DNA of 64,000 bases. Origin: DAHUYF01 sp035945115. GTDB lineage: Bacteria; Pseudomonadota; Alphaproteobacteria; ATCC43930; CGMCC-115725. A program made the position numbers and the translations under genes. This document shows, piece after piece, positions 44,716-52,170 of this stretch. The stretch lies in contig DASZAN010000058.1 of the NCBI GenBank assembly GCA_035945115.1, forward strand, positions 1 through 64,000. The letters are read 5' to 3'. The notes below the pieces were generated by a model. That model made no database searches. It was not told the origin of the DNA and saw only the letters and a program-made list of their open reading frames with translations. Every line of letters begins with the position of its first letter. Position 1 is the first letter of the stretch.

Positions 44716-45126
44716 TCAGCGGAAATAGTAAGAAGGGCTAAGCGCAACTCTCACCCAATTCCAAAACGGACCGCGATCGATGATCGCATAGCCCTTGGGA
44801 TCATTGGCGAGGTAGAGAACGGTCACCGTTTTGCCGGCATGCGGCGAGGCCGGAAAGATGGGTAGCCATTCGCCAGTAAAATCTTCGAATTCAATTGTTT
44901 GATTGTCTTGCGTGTGGAATCTGACGATCGGATGGTAATTGGTGTCGCCGATGTAGCCGGCAACGCCGGGGCGTGAATAAAAAGTGGAATGATCCCGCCG
45001 CTGCATGTGCACGACTTGCCCCTCGGCACGAATCCCCGAGGCTTCTAGCTTGGCAACCTTGACGCCCTGCCAAGCCAGAAAAGCAATGCCGATGATGACG
45101 AGGAGGCAGATGACAATTGAGCGCAT
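44716..45126 (-). CDS. DUF3592-family membrane-anchored protein
   Basis: The 136-residue protein has an N-terminal helix (VICLLVIIGIAFLAWQGVKVA) and one DUF3592 module (GQVVHMQRRDHSTF, YHPIVRFHTQDNQTIEFEDF, GKTVTVLYLANDPKGYAIID). It closely resembles the second half of the neighbouring protein at 43497-44564, a tandem paralogue. It lies between the CoA ligase gene and a 28-bp echo of that gene's 3' end, and its DNA is lower in GC, so it may have been inserted there. Confidence 0.8.
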   Translation of the reverse strand: MRSIVICLLVIIGIAFLAWQGVKVAKLEASGIRAEGQVVHMQRRDHSTFYSRPGVAGYIGDTNYHPIVRFHTQDNQTIEFEDFTGEWLPIFPASPHAGKTVTVLYLANDPKGYAIIDRGPFWNWVRVALSPSYYFR

Positions 45127-45162
45127 GCTCGCGAAAATAGCATCAGCCTGCCTTATGAAATA

Positions 45163-46818
45163 TTAAGGCGATAACTTGGGCGCGGCGGCACGCTGGCGCT
45201 CTTGCTCGCGCAGTCGAAAGCGTTGGATTTTACCGGTTTCCGTCCGTGGCAGCGCACCCACGAACTCGAGCGCCCGCGGATATTTGTAAGGCGCGATCTC
45301 GGCCTTGACGTAATCCTGCAGCTCGCGCCGCGTCGCCTCGTCGCCGGCCGCACCCTGGCGGAGCACGATGAACGCCTTGACGATCTCGCCGCGTTCCTGA
45401 TCGGGGCTGCCGACCACGGCGCATTCCAGCACCTTCGGGTGATCGAGCAGCACCGCTTCCACTTCGGGGCCGCTGATGTTGTAGCCGGCGGAGACGATCA
45501 TGTCGTCGGTGCGCGCCTGGTACCAGAAATAGCCGTCCTTATCCATGCGATAGGCGTCGCCCGTCAGGTTCCAGCCGTTCTGCACGTATTTCTTCTGCTG
45601 CTCGGGCATGTCGAGATAGCGGCAGCCGGTGGGGCCGCGCACGGCAAGCCGGCCGATCGTGTCGGGCGGCACGGGCTTGCCCTGCTCGTCCACCACCATC
45701 GCCTGATATCCGGGAATGGGTTTGCCTGTCGCACCTGGCCGGATGTCGTCGCCCGAGGCCGAGATGAAAATGTGCAGCATCTCGGTCGAGCCGATGCCGT
45801 CGATGATCTTGATGCCGGTCGCACGTTGCCACGCCTCGAGGATCGGGAACGGCAACGTCTCGCCGGCGGAGACGCACTTCCGAAGCGAGGAGATGTCGAA
45901 TTTCGGCACCAGCTCCGCCATGACACGGTAAAGCGTCGGCGCGGTGAATGAGACCGTGCAGCGATGCCGCTCGATCGCCTGCAGCAAGCCTTCCGCTGTC
46001 ACCTTCGGCAAAAGCAAAGTGGAAGCGCCGACGCGCATGGGGAAAAGCAGCATGCCGCCCAAGCCAAAGGTGAAAGCGAGCGGCGGGCTGCCGCAGAAGA
46101 TGTCGTCCGGGCCGGGCTTCAGAACGTAGGGCGGAAAGCAATCGCAAATGGCGAGCACGTCGCGATGGAAATGCATAGTGCCTTTGGCGGCACCGGTGGT
46201 GCCGGAAGTGAAAGCGATGAGCGCCACATCGTCGTGGGACGTGATGACACTGGCGAAGGTGGCGAACTGCTTCACCATTAGCGTTTCGAGGCCGTTGCTC
46301 GCTTGGCTTCGGAACCGCACGATTTTTTCGAGCATCGGCGCCATCCGCTGGGCATGCTCGAGCTCGCCCGCCAAGTCGTCAGCGGTGAGCGCGTAACGCA
46401 CGTGCGCCTTCTCGATGATGTAGGTGAGCTCGCGCGCGCGGAGCAGCGGCATGGTGGCGACGGCGACGCCGCCCGCTTTCAGCACCCCGAACCAGCATGC
46501 CGCCATCATCGGCGTGTTGGCGTCGCGCAACAGCACCCGCTCACCCGGCACGAGGCCGAGTTCGCTCACCAACACATTGGCGATGCGGTTGGCGCGCTCC
46601 AACAGCTCGCCATAGCTCCAGGTTTCGGTCTCGCTCCGAAGACATGGCCGCGCGGCGAAGCCTTTCTCCACCATGCGGTCGAGGAGTTCGACCGCGGCAT
46701 TGAGGTGCTTCGGATAATTGAGCTCGGCAAGGCCGCCATTGTCGAAGACCGGCCATTGTTCGCGCGGCGGCAGATGCTCGCGGGTGAAGTGATCGAGATG
46801 GGCGCTGGGATCAAGCAT
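45163..46818 (-). CDS. Benzoate/2-aminobenzoate-CoA ligase family protein
   Basis: The 551-residue acyl-CoA ligase has the adenylation P-loop AFTSGTTGAAKGTMHFHRDV, the GSTEMLHIFISA motif, and the C-terminal RTDDMIVSAGYNISGPEVE with ETGKIQRFRL at the end. The N-terminus (HLDHFTREHLPPREQWP) and VLLRDANTPMMAACWFGVLK fit the 2-aminobenzoate-CoA ligase branch of aromatic ligases. It should activate an aromatic acid such as benzoate or anthranilate with ATP. It is the last gene of the catabolic operon and overlaps the oxidoreductase gene by eight bases. Aromatic specificity is by resemblance only. Confidence 0.85.
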   Translation of the reverse strand: MLDPSAHLDHFTREHLPPREQWPVFDNGGLAELNYPKHLNAAVELLDRMVEKGFAARPCLRSETETWSYGELLERANRIANVLVSELGLVPGERVLLRDANTPMMAACWFGVLKAGGVAVATMPLLRARELTYIIEKAHVRYALTADDLAGELEHAQRMAPMLEKIVRFRSQASNGLETLMVKQFATFASVITSHDDVALIAFTSGTTGAAKGTMHFHRDVLAICDCFPPYVLKPGPDDIFCGSPPLAFTFGLGGMLLFPMRVGASTLLLPKVTAEGLLQAIERHRCTVSFTAPTLYRVMAELVPKFDISSLRKCVSAGETLPFPILEAWQRATGIKIIDGIGSTEMLHIFISASGDDIRPGATGKPIPGYQAMVVDEQGKPVPPDTIGRLAVRGPTGCRYLDMPEQQKKYVQNGWNLTGDAYRMDKDGYFWYQARTDDMIVSAGYNISGPEVEAVLLDHPKVLECAVVGSPDQERGEIVKAFIVLRQGAAGDEATRRELQDYVKAEIAPYKYPRALEFVGALPRTETGKIQRFRLREQERQRAAAPKLSP

Positions 46819-48268
46819 GGACGGCGGTCCCCGTCGCAGCATTGAGGGAAGGGAAGGGGATATCGACGCTGATGCTGTTGGAAGGAGGGCTATGGCGGCC
46901 GGCCTTGTCGAAGGCACGCACATGATAGGTGTAGCGCAAGCCACCCAACACCAGGCGGTCGGCGAATTTGGCGCTCTTCACCGCTTCGACGATGATGCTC
47001 TGGCCGCCATCCTCGGCGCGGTGCACGTCATAGCCGGCGATGTCGCCTTGCGGCTTTCGCCAGGTGAGCCGCACTTGGCCGTCGCGGAGCTCGGCGGCAA
47101 GTCCCGCGCCATCCTCGCCCCAGCGCGGCCCCTCCCGCCTAACATCCTCGCGCGGCGCCTGGATCATGCCTTTGGGCCAGAGGAAGCAAGTGACGAGCTT
47201 GAAGTTCTCGTCGAGCTGCTTGCAGACGTTGCAGTAGATGCAGCGGATGATGTCGTTCGGTCGGCCCTCCATCACCTTGCGCATCCAATCGGGATCGGTG
47301 AGCAGCTGACGCGCCATGCCGATGAGGTCGGCGCGGCCGTCGACGAGAAGCCGCTCGGCATCCGTGGGATCGCTGATCTTGCCCACCGAGACCACTGGCG
47401 TGGTGAAGCCCTTGCTGTTGAGATAGCGCTTGATCCCGGCCGCATGGTCCGCATGCGGCAAGGGCGGGTACCAGTCGCCGGGCATGCAACGGTCGCCGGA
47501 GTAGCCGGTATAGGGGTAAAGCGGCTGGCCGGGCTTGTGGATGGCGTCCTCGAACTTGCCGCCGATCGAGAGCGAGATGTAGTCGACGCCAAGCTGTGCC
47601 ATGCGAAGCGCGATCCGCTGCGCGTCCGGCAGCGCGTAGCCGTCCTTGATCGCCTCTTCCGCAAGAAAGCGCACGCCCACGGGAAAATCGGTGCCGACGC
47701 GCTCGCGCACCTGCGCCATGACGCGCCCGAACATCCGGAGTCGCCCTTCGAGCGTCCGCCCGTCATAAGCATCGCGCCTGGGGTTGTGGCGCGAGAGGAA
47801 CGAGGAGAGCGTGTAGGCATGCGCCGAATGAATCTCGACGCCGTCATAGCCCGCCTCGCGCGCGCGGGCCGCGGCGGCGCCGAATTGCTCGACGATGAGG
47901 TCGATATCCGCTTCGCTGAGACTATCGATCCGCTGCCGCCAACCAGAGCGGGCGACTTTGAGGAAATGAATGATCTGCGGCACGATCTTCGAGTCCGACG
48001 CATCGCGCACGCGGCGGACGAGTTCGCGATGGCCGGGAATGAAGCTGTCGTCGCAAAGCCTGAGCAGCGGTCCGGATTTGTTGCCATGAATCGCGGTCGC
48101 CTCGACGACGATGAGGCCGACGCGCCCTTCCGCATAGCGCACATAGCGGTCGATCACTGCCTCGTTTACATACCCGTCCTCGCCCGAAAGCCGCGTCACC
48201 ATCGCCGGTACCATGACGCGGTTGGGAAGGGTCATGGTGTTGATGCGGAGCGGCTCCAAGAGCTTCAT
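46811..48268 (-). CDS. Old-Yellow-Enzyme-type NADH:flavin oxidoreductase fused to a fibronectin type III domain
   Basis: Residues 1 to about 360 form an OYE-like TIM barrel: LPNRVMVPAMVTRLSGEDGY, GVEIHSAHAYTLSSFLSRHN and a cysteine cluster CIYCNVCKQLDENF with LVTCFLW, which in 2,4-dienoyl-CoA reductase-like enzymes holds an iron-sulfur cluster. The second flavin domain of that class is missing. Instead residues about 385-470 read as a fibronectin-III fold (GQVRLTWRKPQGDIAGYDVH, LGGLRYTYHVRAFDKAGRHS). It overlaps the ligase by 8 and the acyl-CoA dehydrogenase by 4 bases. Reduction of an unsaturated CoA ester is the likely job. Confidence 0.85.
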   Translation of the reverse strand: MKLLEPLRINTMTLPNRVMVPAMVTRLSGEDGYVNEAVIDRYVRYAEGRVGLIVVEATAIHGNKSGPLLRLCDDSFIPGHRELVRRVRDASDSKIVPQIIHFLKVARSGWRQRIDSLSEADIDLIVEQFGAAAARAREAGYDGVEIHSAHAYTLSSFLSRHNPRRDAYDGRTLEGRLRMFGRVMAQVRERVGTDFPVGVRFLAEEAIKDGYALPDAQRIALRMAQLGVDYISLSIGGKFEDAIHKPGQPLYPYTGYSGDRCMPGDWYPPLPHADHAAGIKRYLNSKGFTTPVVSVGKISDPTDAERLLVDGRADLIGMARQLLTDPDWMRKVMEGRPNDIIRCIYCNVCKQLDENFKLVTCFLWPKGMIQAPREDVRREGPRWGEDGAGLAAELRDGQVRLTWRKPQGDIAGYDVHRAEDGGQSIIVEAVKSAKFADRLVLGGLRYTYHVRAFDKAGRHSPPSNSISVDIPFPSLNAATGTAVHA

Positions 48269-49440
48269 CGGCCCGCCTCTTGCGCCATCACTTGCGCGGC
48301 GATGACAAGCTTTTGGATCTCGCTCGTCCCTTCATAGATGCGGAGAGCGCGGATTTCGCGGTAGAGCGCTTCGACGGGTGTGCCGCGTTTGACGCCGAGC
48401 CCGCCCCAGAGCTGCACGGCGCCGTCGATGACTCGCTGCGCCGCTTCGGTGGCGTAAAGCTTCGCCATCGCCGCCTCGCGGCTGACGCGCTCGGCCGCGC
48501 AATCCTTGGTCCAGGCAGCGCGGTAAACGAGCAGCGCCGCCGCATCCACCTCGGTCGCCATCTCGGCGAGGCGGAGTTGCGTTGCCTGATGCTCGCCGAG
48601 CTTCCGGCCGAAGACTTCGCGCTCGCGGACGCGGATGAGCGCCTCGTCGAGCGCACGGCGAGCGAAGCCGAGGGCCGCCGCGCCGACGGTCGAGCGGAAG
48701 ATGTCGAGCGTCGCCATGGCGATGCGAAAGCCGTCGCCGGGCGCGCCCAAGAGATGGCTCGCCGGCACGCGGCAATTCTCGAACGCGAGCGTCGCCAGCG
48801 GATGGGGTGCCATCACCTCGATGCGTTCGGCGATCGCAAGGCCAGGCGTCTCGGCATCGACGACGAAGGCGGAAAGACCCTTGGCGCCGAGCGCCTCGCC
48901 GGTGCGGGCGAAGACGACATAGTGGCCGGCGATGCCGCCGTTGGAAATCCAGGTTTTGCGTCCCTCGAGCACGAAATGGTTGCCGTCTCGCCGCGCGGTG
49001 GTCCGGACCGCCGCCACATCGGAGCCGCCTTCAGGCTCGGAGAGCGCAAACGCTGCGATTTGCGTGCCGTCGCAGACTTTCGGCAGGTAGTGCCGGCGCA
49101 AGTCTTCGCTGCCGTAAAGCGCGATCGAGGCGCTGCCGAGCCCTTGCATCGCGAAGGCGAAGTCGGCAAGGCCGGCATGGCGTGCCAACGTCTCGCGCGC
49201 GATGCAAAGGCTCCGCACATCGAGCTTCTCGAAGCGCCCGCCATAAGCCGCGGGCACGCAATAGCGGAGCCACCCCGCTCCGCCGAGCGCGCGCACGAAG
49301 CGGCGCGTCAACGAGTCGATGTCGCTGTCCTCGTGCGCATGTGGCGCAATCTCGCGCGCCGCCCAGGCGTCAAGCTCCGCCGCGAGCTGGCGGTGGTGCG
49401 TCTCGAAGAATGGCCACGAAAGGAAGCTCCGGTCGGGCAT
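48265..49440 (-). CDS. Acyl-CoA dehydrogenase
   Basis: The 391-residue flavoprotein has AFALSEPEGGSDVAAVRTTA (FAD/substrate motif), TWISNGGIAGHYVVFAR, EREVFGRKLGEHQATQLRLA and the canonical C-terminal base in IYEGTSEIQKLV (E370), unlike the two dehydrogenases at 18596 and 20384. It should oxidise a CoA ester in the catabolic operon, overlapping the OYE-like gene by four bases. The preceding gene is separated by a REP-like hairpin at 49495-49536. Confidence 0.92.
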   Translation of the reverse strand: MPDRSFLSWPFFETHHRQLAAELDAWAAREIAPHAHEDSDIDSLTRRFVRALGGAGWLRYCVPAAYGGRFEKLDVRSLCIARETLARHAGLADFAFAMQGLGSASIALYGSEDLRRHYLPKVCDGTQIAAFALSEPEGGSDVAAVRTTARRDGNHFVLEGRKTWISNGGIAGHYVVFARTGEALGAKGLSAFVVDAETPGLAIAERIEVMAPHPLATLAFENCRVPASHLLGAPGDGFRIAMATLDIFRSTVGAAALGFARRALDEALIRVREREVFGRKLGEHQATQLRLAEMATEVDAAALLVYRAAWTKDCAAERVSREAAMAKLYATEAAQRVIDGAVQLWGGLGVKRGTPVEALYREIRALRIYEGTSEIQKLVIAAQVMAQEAGR

Positions 49441-49494
49441 TCAGGTTCTCCACCGCCGCGACCCGGCCAATCTCTTTTCCTCTCCGCAGCGGCG

Positions 49495-49536
49495 CCCCAC
49501 CTCACCCTGCCTCTCCGCCCCTGAGGGGCGGAGAGG
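49495..49536. repeat. REP-like hairpin inside the catabolic operon
   Basis: A perfect 12-bp stem (CCTCTCCGCCCC, 49510-49521, with 49525-49536) with a TGA loop is preceded by CCCCACCTCACCC (49495-49507). Both parts match the nested palindrome at 13722-13803. Because it lies between two genes of one operon, it may attenuate or process the transcript. Confidence 0.7.
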
Positions 49537-49573
49537 AGAAGATTCCGGCGCTACATAGGAGCCGAGCCGCATC

Positions 49574-50383
49574 TCAATTCCCCTCGAACACCGGCTTTTG
49601 CTTGGCGACGAAGGCCTCGAACGCGCGGTGAAAGTCTTTGGTCTGCATGCAGATCGCCTGCGCCTGCGCCTCCGCCTCGATCGCATGCTCGATGCTCATG
49701 TCCCATTCGGCGTGGAGCTGGCGCTTGGTCATGGCGTGCGCGAAGCTGGGACCGTGGGCGAGGCTGCGCGCCATCGCCATCGCTTCGTCCTGCAAGGTCT
49801 CAGGCGCGCACAGTTTGTTGTAGAAGCCCCAGCGCTCGGCCTCCGTTCCCTCCATGGCGCGGCCGGTGTAGAGCAGCTCCGATGCGCGGCCGTGCCCAAT
49901 GATACGCGGCAGGATCGCGCAAGCGCCCATGTCACAACCGGCGAGCCCGACGCGGGTGAAGAGGAACGCCACCTTGCTCCGTGCCGTGCCGTAGCGGAGA
50001 TCGGCGGCCATGGCGAGGATGGCGCCGGCACCGGCGCAGACGCCGTCGATGGCGGCGATGATCGGCTGTGGTGACAGCCGCATCGCCTTCACCACGTCGC
50101 CGGTCATGCGCGTGAATTGGAGCAAGCCGCCCATATCCATTTTGGTGAGCGGGCCGATGATGTCGTGGACGTCGCCGCCGGAGCAGAAATTGCTGGCGGC
50201 GCCGGTGATGACGACCGCGCGTACCTCATCCACATGGACGAGCGCGCGGAAAAGATCGCGGAGCTCCGCGTAGCTGTCGAATGTCAGCGGGTTTTTCCGC
50301 TCGGGCCGGTTGAGGGTGACGGTGGCGATGCGATCGGCGACCGCGAAGCCCAGATGCCTCGGCGTCGGCAGGCTCCCGCTCAT
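49574..50383 (-). CDS. Enoyl-CoA hydratase/isomerase (crotonase family)
   Basis: The protein of about 269 residues has the crotonase fold: ATVTLNRPERKNPLTFDSYA, oxyanion-hole strands VVITGAASNFCSGGDVHDII and AAIDGVCAGAGAILAMAADL, and FLFTRVGLAGCDMGACAILP. The usual hydratase Glu pair is not obvious; an acidic residue is replaced in the second position, so isomerase or hydrolase activity is also possible. It overlaps the MarR gene by four bases (ATGA) and belongs to the catabolic operon. Confidence 0.9.
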   Translation of the reverse strand: MSGSLPTPRHLGFAVADRIATVTLNRPERKNPLTFDSYAELRDLFRALVHVDEVRAVVITGAASNFCSGGDVHDIIGPLTKMDMGGLLQFTRMTGDVVKAMRLSPQPIIAAIDGVCAGAGAILAMAADLRYGTARSKVAFLFTRVGLAGCDMGACAILPRIIGHGRASELLYTGRAMEGTEAERWGFYNKLCAPETLQDEAMAMARSLAHGPSFAHAMTKRQLHAEWDMSIEHAIEAEAQAQAICMQTKDFHRAFEAFVAKQKPVFEGN

Positions 50384-50889
50384 TGCGGCCGCGTCCCCTG
50401 GCGGAGCGATTGCTTGAGCTTGCCCAGAAGCTCGATCAGATGCGCCATTTCGGCGCGAGAAAGACCTTGCATCATTGTGTCGATCCACTGCTCGTGAACG
50501 GGGGTCATGGCGTCGAAGGCCCGCTTGCCGGCGGCGGTCAAGCGAAGGCGGAGGCTGCGCCGGTCCTCGGGCTCGGGGACGCGCGAGACGAGGCCTTCGC
50601 GCACCAGCGCCTCGGCGAGGCCCGTGACATTGCCGTTGCTCACCATGAGGCGCGAAGAGAGCTCGCCCATGGTGAGCCCTTCCGGCGCGCGGTCGAGCTG
50701 CGCCAAAAGGTCAAAGCGCGGCAAGGTGGTGGCGAAGCGCTCGCGCAGACGCTGGCGCACTTCGCTCTCGATGAGATGGCTGCAGGTGAGGAGGCGCAGC
50801 CAAAGCCGCAGTTCGAGCTTGTCGTCACCGCCGACGCTCGACTCCCGGTCGACGGGCGCGGGTGCGCCGTTGAGGCGGGCCTCGCTCAC
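50380..50889 (-). CDS. MarR-family transcriptional regulator
   Basis: The 169-residue protein has the winged-helix MarR core: LPRFDLLAQLDRAPEGLTMG, ELSSRLMVSNGNVTGLAEAL, then the wing EPEDRRSLRLRLTAAGKRAF. Members repress operons for aromatic catabolism or efflux and release DNA on binding an aromatic ligand or its CoA ester. Encoded inside the operon, overlapping both neighbours by four bases; a strong 22-bp palindrome at 51695-51716 by the operon promoter is its likely operator. Confidence 0.92.
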   Translation of the reverse strand: MSEARLNGAPAPVDRESSVGGDDKLELRLWLRLLTCSHLIESEVRQRLRERFATTLPRFDLLAQLDRAPEGLTMGELSSRLMVSNGNVTGLAEALVREGLVSRVPEPEDRRSLRLRLTAAGKRAFDAMTPVHEQWIDTMMQGLSRAEMAHLIELLGKLKQSLRQGTRPQ

Positions 50890-51680
50890 CCCATCACCTC
50901 GCCGCCGGCGATGACGATCGCCTGGCCCGTGATCGCGCTCGCACTCGGCAACGCCAGGTATGCGACCGCGCTCGCCACCTCTTCCGGCGTGACCAGCCGG
51001 CCCATGGGATTGGTCTTGGCAAGCTCGGCGCGCGCCGCCTCGGCGCTGCGCCCGGTCTTGGCGACGATGGTCTCGACTGAGCGCGCCACGAGATCGGTAT
51101 CGGTGAAGCCCGGACAGACCGCGTTCACCGTGACGCCGCGCTTTGCCGTCTCGAGCGCGAGGGCCCGTGTCAGACCCACGAGCGCGTGTTTTGCCGCGAC
51201 ATAAGCGGTGACGTAGGCATAGCCTGTGAGCCCGGCCGTCGAGGCGATATTGATGACCCGCCCATACTTCGCTGCGAGCATCGCCGGCAGCACCGCTTGC
51301 GCGCAGGCGAAGGCCGCCTTGAGGTTGACCGCGAGCATGCGCTCCAAGAGATCAAGCCCGGTCTTCTCGAAGGGCGCGCTCTCGGCGGCGCCGGCATTGT
51401 TGACGAGGATGGTGATGGCGGCGACATGCTGTGCCTCGGCGAAAGCCGCCGAGACCCGGTTCTGATCCGTCACATCGACCGCGTGCGTCGCCACGATGGC
51501 GCCTTCGATGGCGTGGCGGATCGCCTCCGCCTGGCGCGTCAGCACGTCCTCTCGCCGGCCCATCAAGGTCAAGCGCGCGCCGAGCCGCGCCAGAGCCAGC
51601 GCTGACGCGGCGCCGATGCCGGTGCCGCCGCCCGTTACCACTGCATGCTGCTGGGAGAGCGGTTTCGCCGGAGCCGCCAC
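50886..51680 (-). CDS. Short-chain dehydrogenase/reductase (SDR)
   Basis: The 264-residue protein has the classical SDR motifs: nucleotide-binding VVTGGGTGIGAASALAL, NNAGAAES, and the catalytic triad region INIASTAGLTGYAYVTAYVAAK with Ser, Tyr and Lys, followed by VCPGFTDTDLV. The C-terminal AITGQAIVIAGGEVM is family-typical. It probably oxidises a 3-hydroxyacyl-CoA in the operon. The GTG at 51680 follows GGAGGG. It is the first gene of the operon, directly downstream of the MarR-type palindrome. Confidence 0.9.
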   Translation of the reverse strand: MAAPAKPLSQQHAVVTGGGTGIGAASALALARLGARLTLMGRREDVLTRQAEAIRHAIEGAIVATHAVDVTDQNRVSAAFAEAQHVAAITILVNNAGAAESAPFEKTGLDLLERMLAVNLKAAFACAQAVLPAMLAAKYGRVINIASTAGLTGYAYVTAYVAAKHALVGLTRALALETAKRGVTVNAVCPGFTDTDLVARSVETIVAKTGRSAEAARAELAKTNPMGRLVTPEEVASAVAYLALPSASAITGQAIVIAGGEVMG

Positions 51681-51694
51681 CTTGCCCTCCGCCG

Positions 51695-51716
51695 ATTATT
51701 TTAAGTCTAAAATAAT
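51695..51716. promoter_or_regulatory. MarR-type operator palindrome
   Basis: ATTATTTTA (51695-51703), AGTC, then TAAAATAAT (51708-51716) is a perfect 9-bp inverted repeat, strikingly AT-rich in this GC-rich DNA. It lies 15 bases before the SDR start codon and so overlaps the operon's promoter or 5' leader. The MarR protein encoded third from last in the operon is the obvious binder. Confidence 0.75.
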
Positions 51717-51768
51717 GCTAGGGCAGGGCGGGCAATGTGGCAATGGGATTGCGGGACGGCTGTGCGTG

Positions 51769-51880
51769 CTTCGAGACGGAGCGCTTGCGCAGCGCTCCTC
51801 AGCAGCATGAGGCAGGTCTCTTCTGGCACAAAAAAACCTCGTCTTGTCCTGAGGAGCGCCCAAAGGGCGAGTCTCGAAGG
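51769..51880. repeat. Paired palindromic intergenic repeat (rhizobial REP-like)
   Basis: Two units, 51769-51812 and 51837-51880, each contain an internal hairpin and are inverted with respect to each other, sharing CTTCGAGAC...GCGCTCCTCA against TGAGGAGCGC...GTCTCGAAG. The pattern matches a repeat I associate with Bradyrhizobium-like genomes. It separates the divergent SDR operon and the Lrp-type gene. Confidence 0.65.
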
Positions 51881-51901
51881 ACGAGTAGGGGCGGCACGGC
51901 G

Positions 51902-52159
51902 TCAGTACGACTTGTCTTCCGAGAACGCCTTGTAAGCCATGATGGTGAAGGTGTCTTTGATGCCGGGCAGTGTCTGCAGCTTCTCGACGACGAAATGGCC
52001 GATGTCCATTTCCGGCGGGAGGTAGCATTTCACCAGGAGATCGTATTGGCCGGAGACGGAATAGACTTCGGAGACTTCCTCGACGTTCTCGACCGCTTCC
52101 TCGGCGACTTTATAGGCCCTGCCGAGATCGCACTTCACCATCACGAAGATCGTCTTCAT
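51902..52159 (-). CDS. Lrp/AsnC ligand-binding domain protein (no DNA-binding domain)
   Basis: The 85-residue protein is only a RAM/AsnC effector domain (IFVMVKCDLGRAYKVAEEAV, VSEVYSVSGQYDLLVKCYLP, VEKLQTLPGIKDTFTIMAYK). It lacks the helix-turn-helix, so it may sense amino acids and act by binding full-length Lrp-type proteins or as a stand-alone sensor. It lies 11 bases downstream of the helicase gene and probably shares its transcript. The ATG at 52159 was chosen as family start. Confidence 0.87.
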   Translation of the reverse strand: MKTIFVMVKCDLGRAYKVAEEAVENVEEVSEVYSVSGQYDLLVKCYLPPEMDIGHFVVEKLQTLPGIKDTFTIMAYKAFSEDKSY

Positions 52160-52170
52160 GGCGCCTGCCC

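Noticed and set aside
46817..48337. 506-codon plus-strand frame opposite the OYE-FN3 gene
   Set aside because: Antisense shadow with low-complexity composition; the minus-strand gene is well supported.
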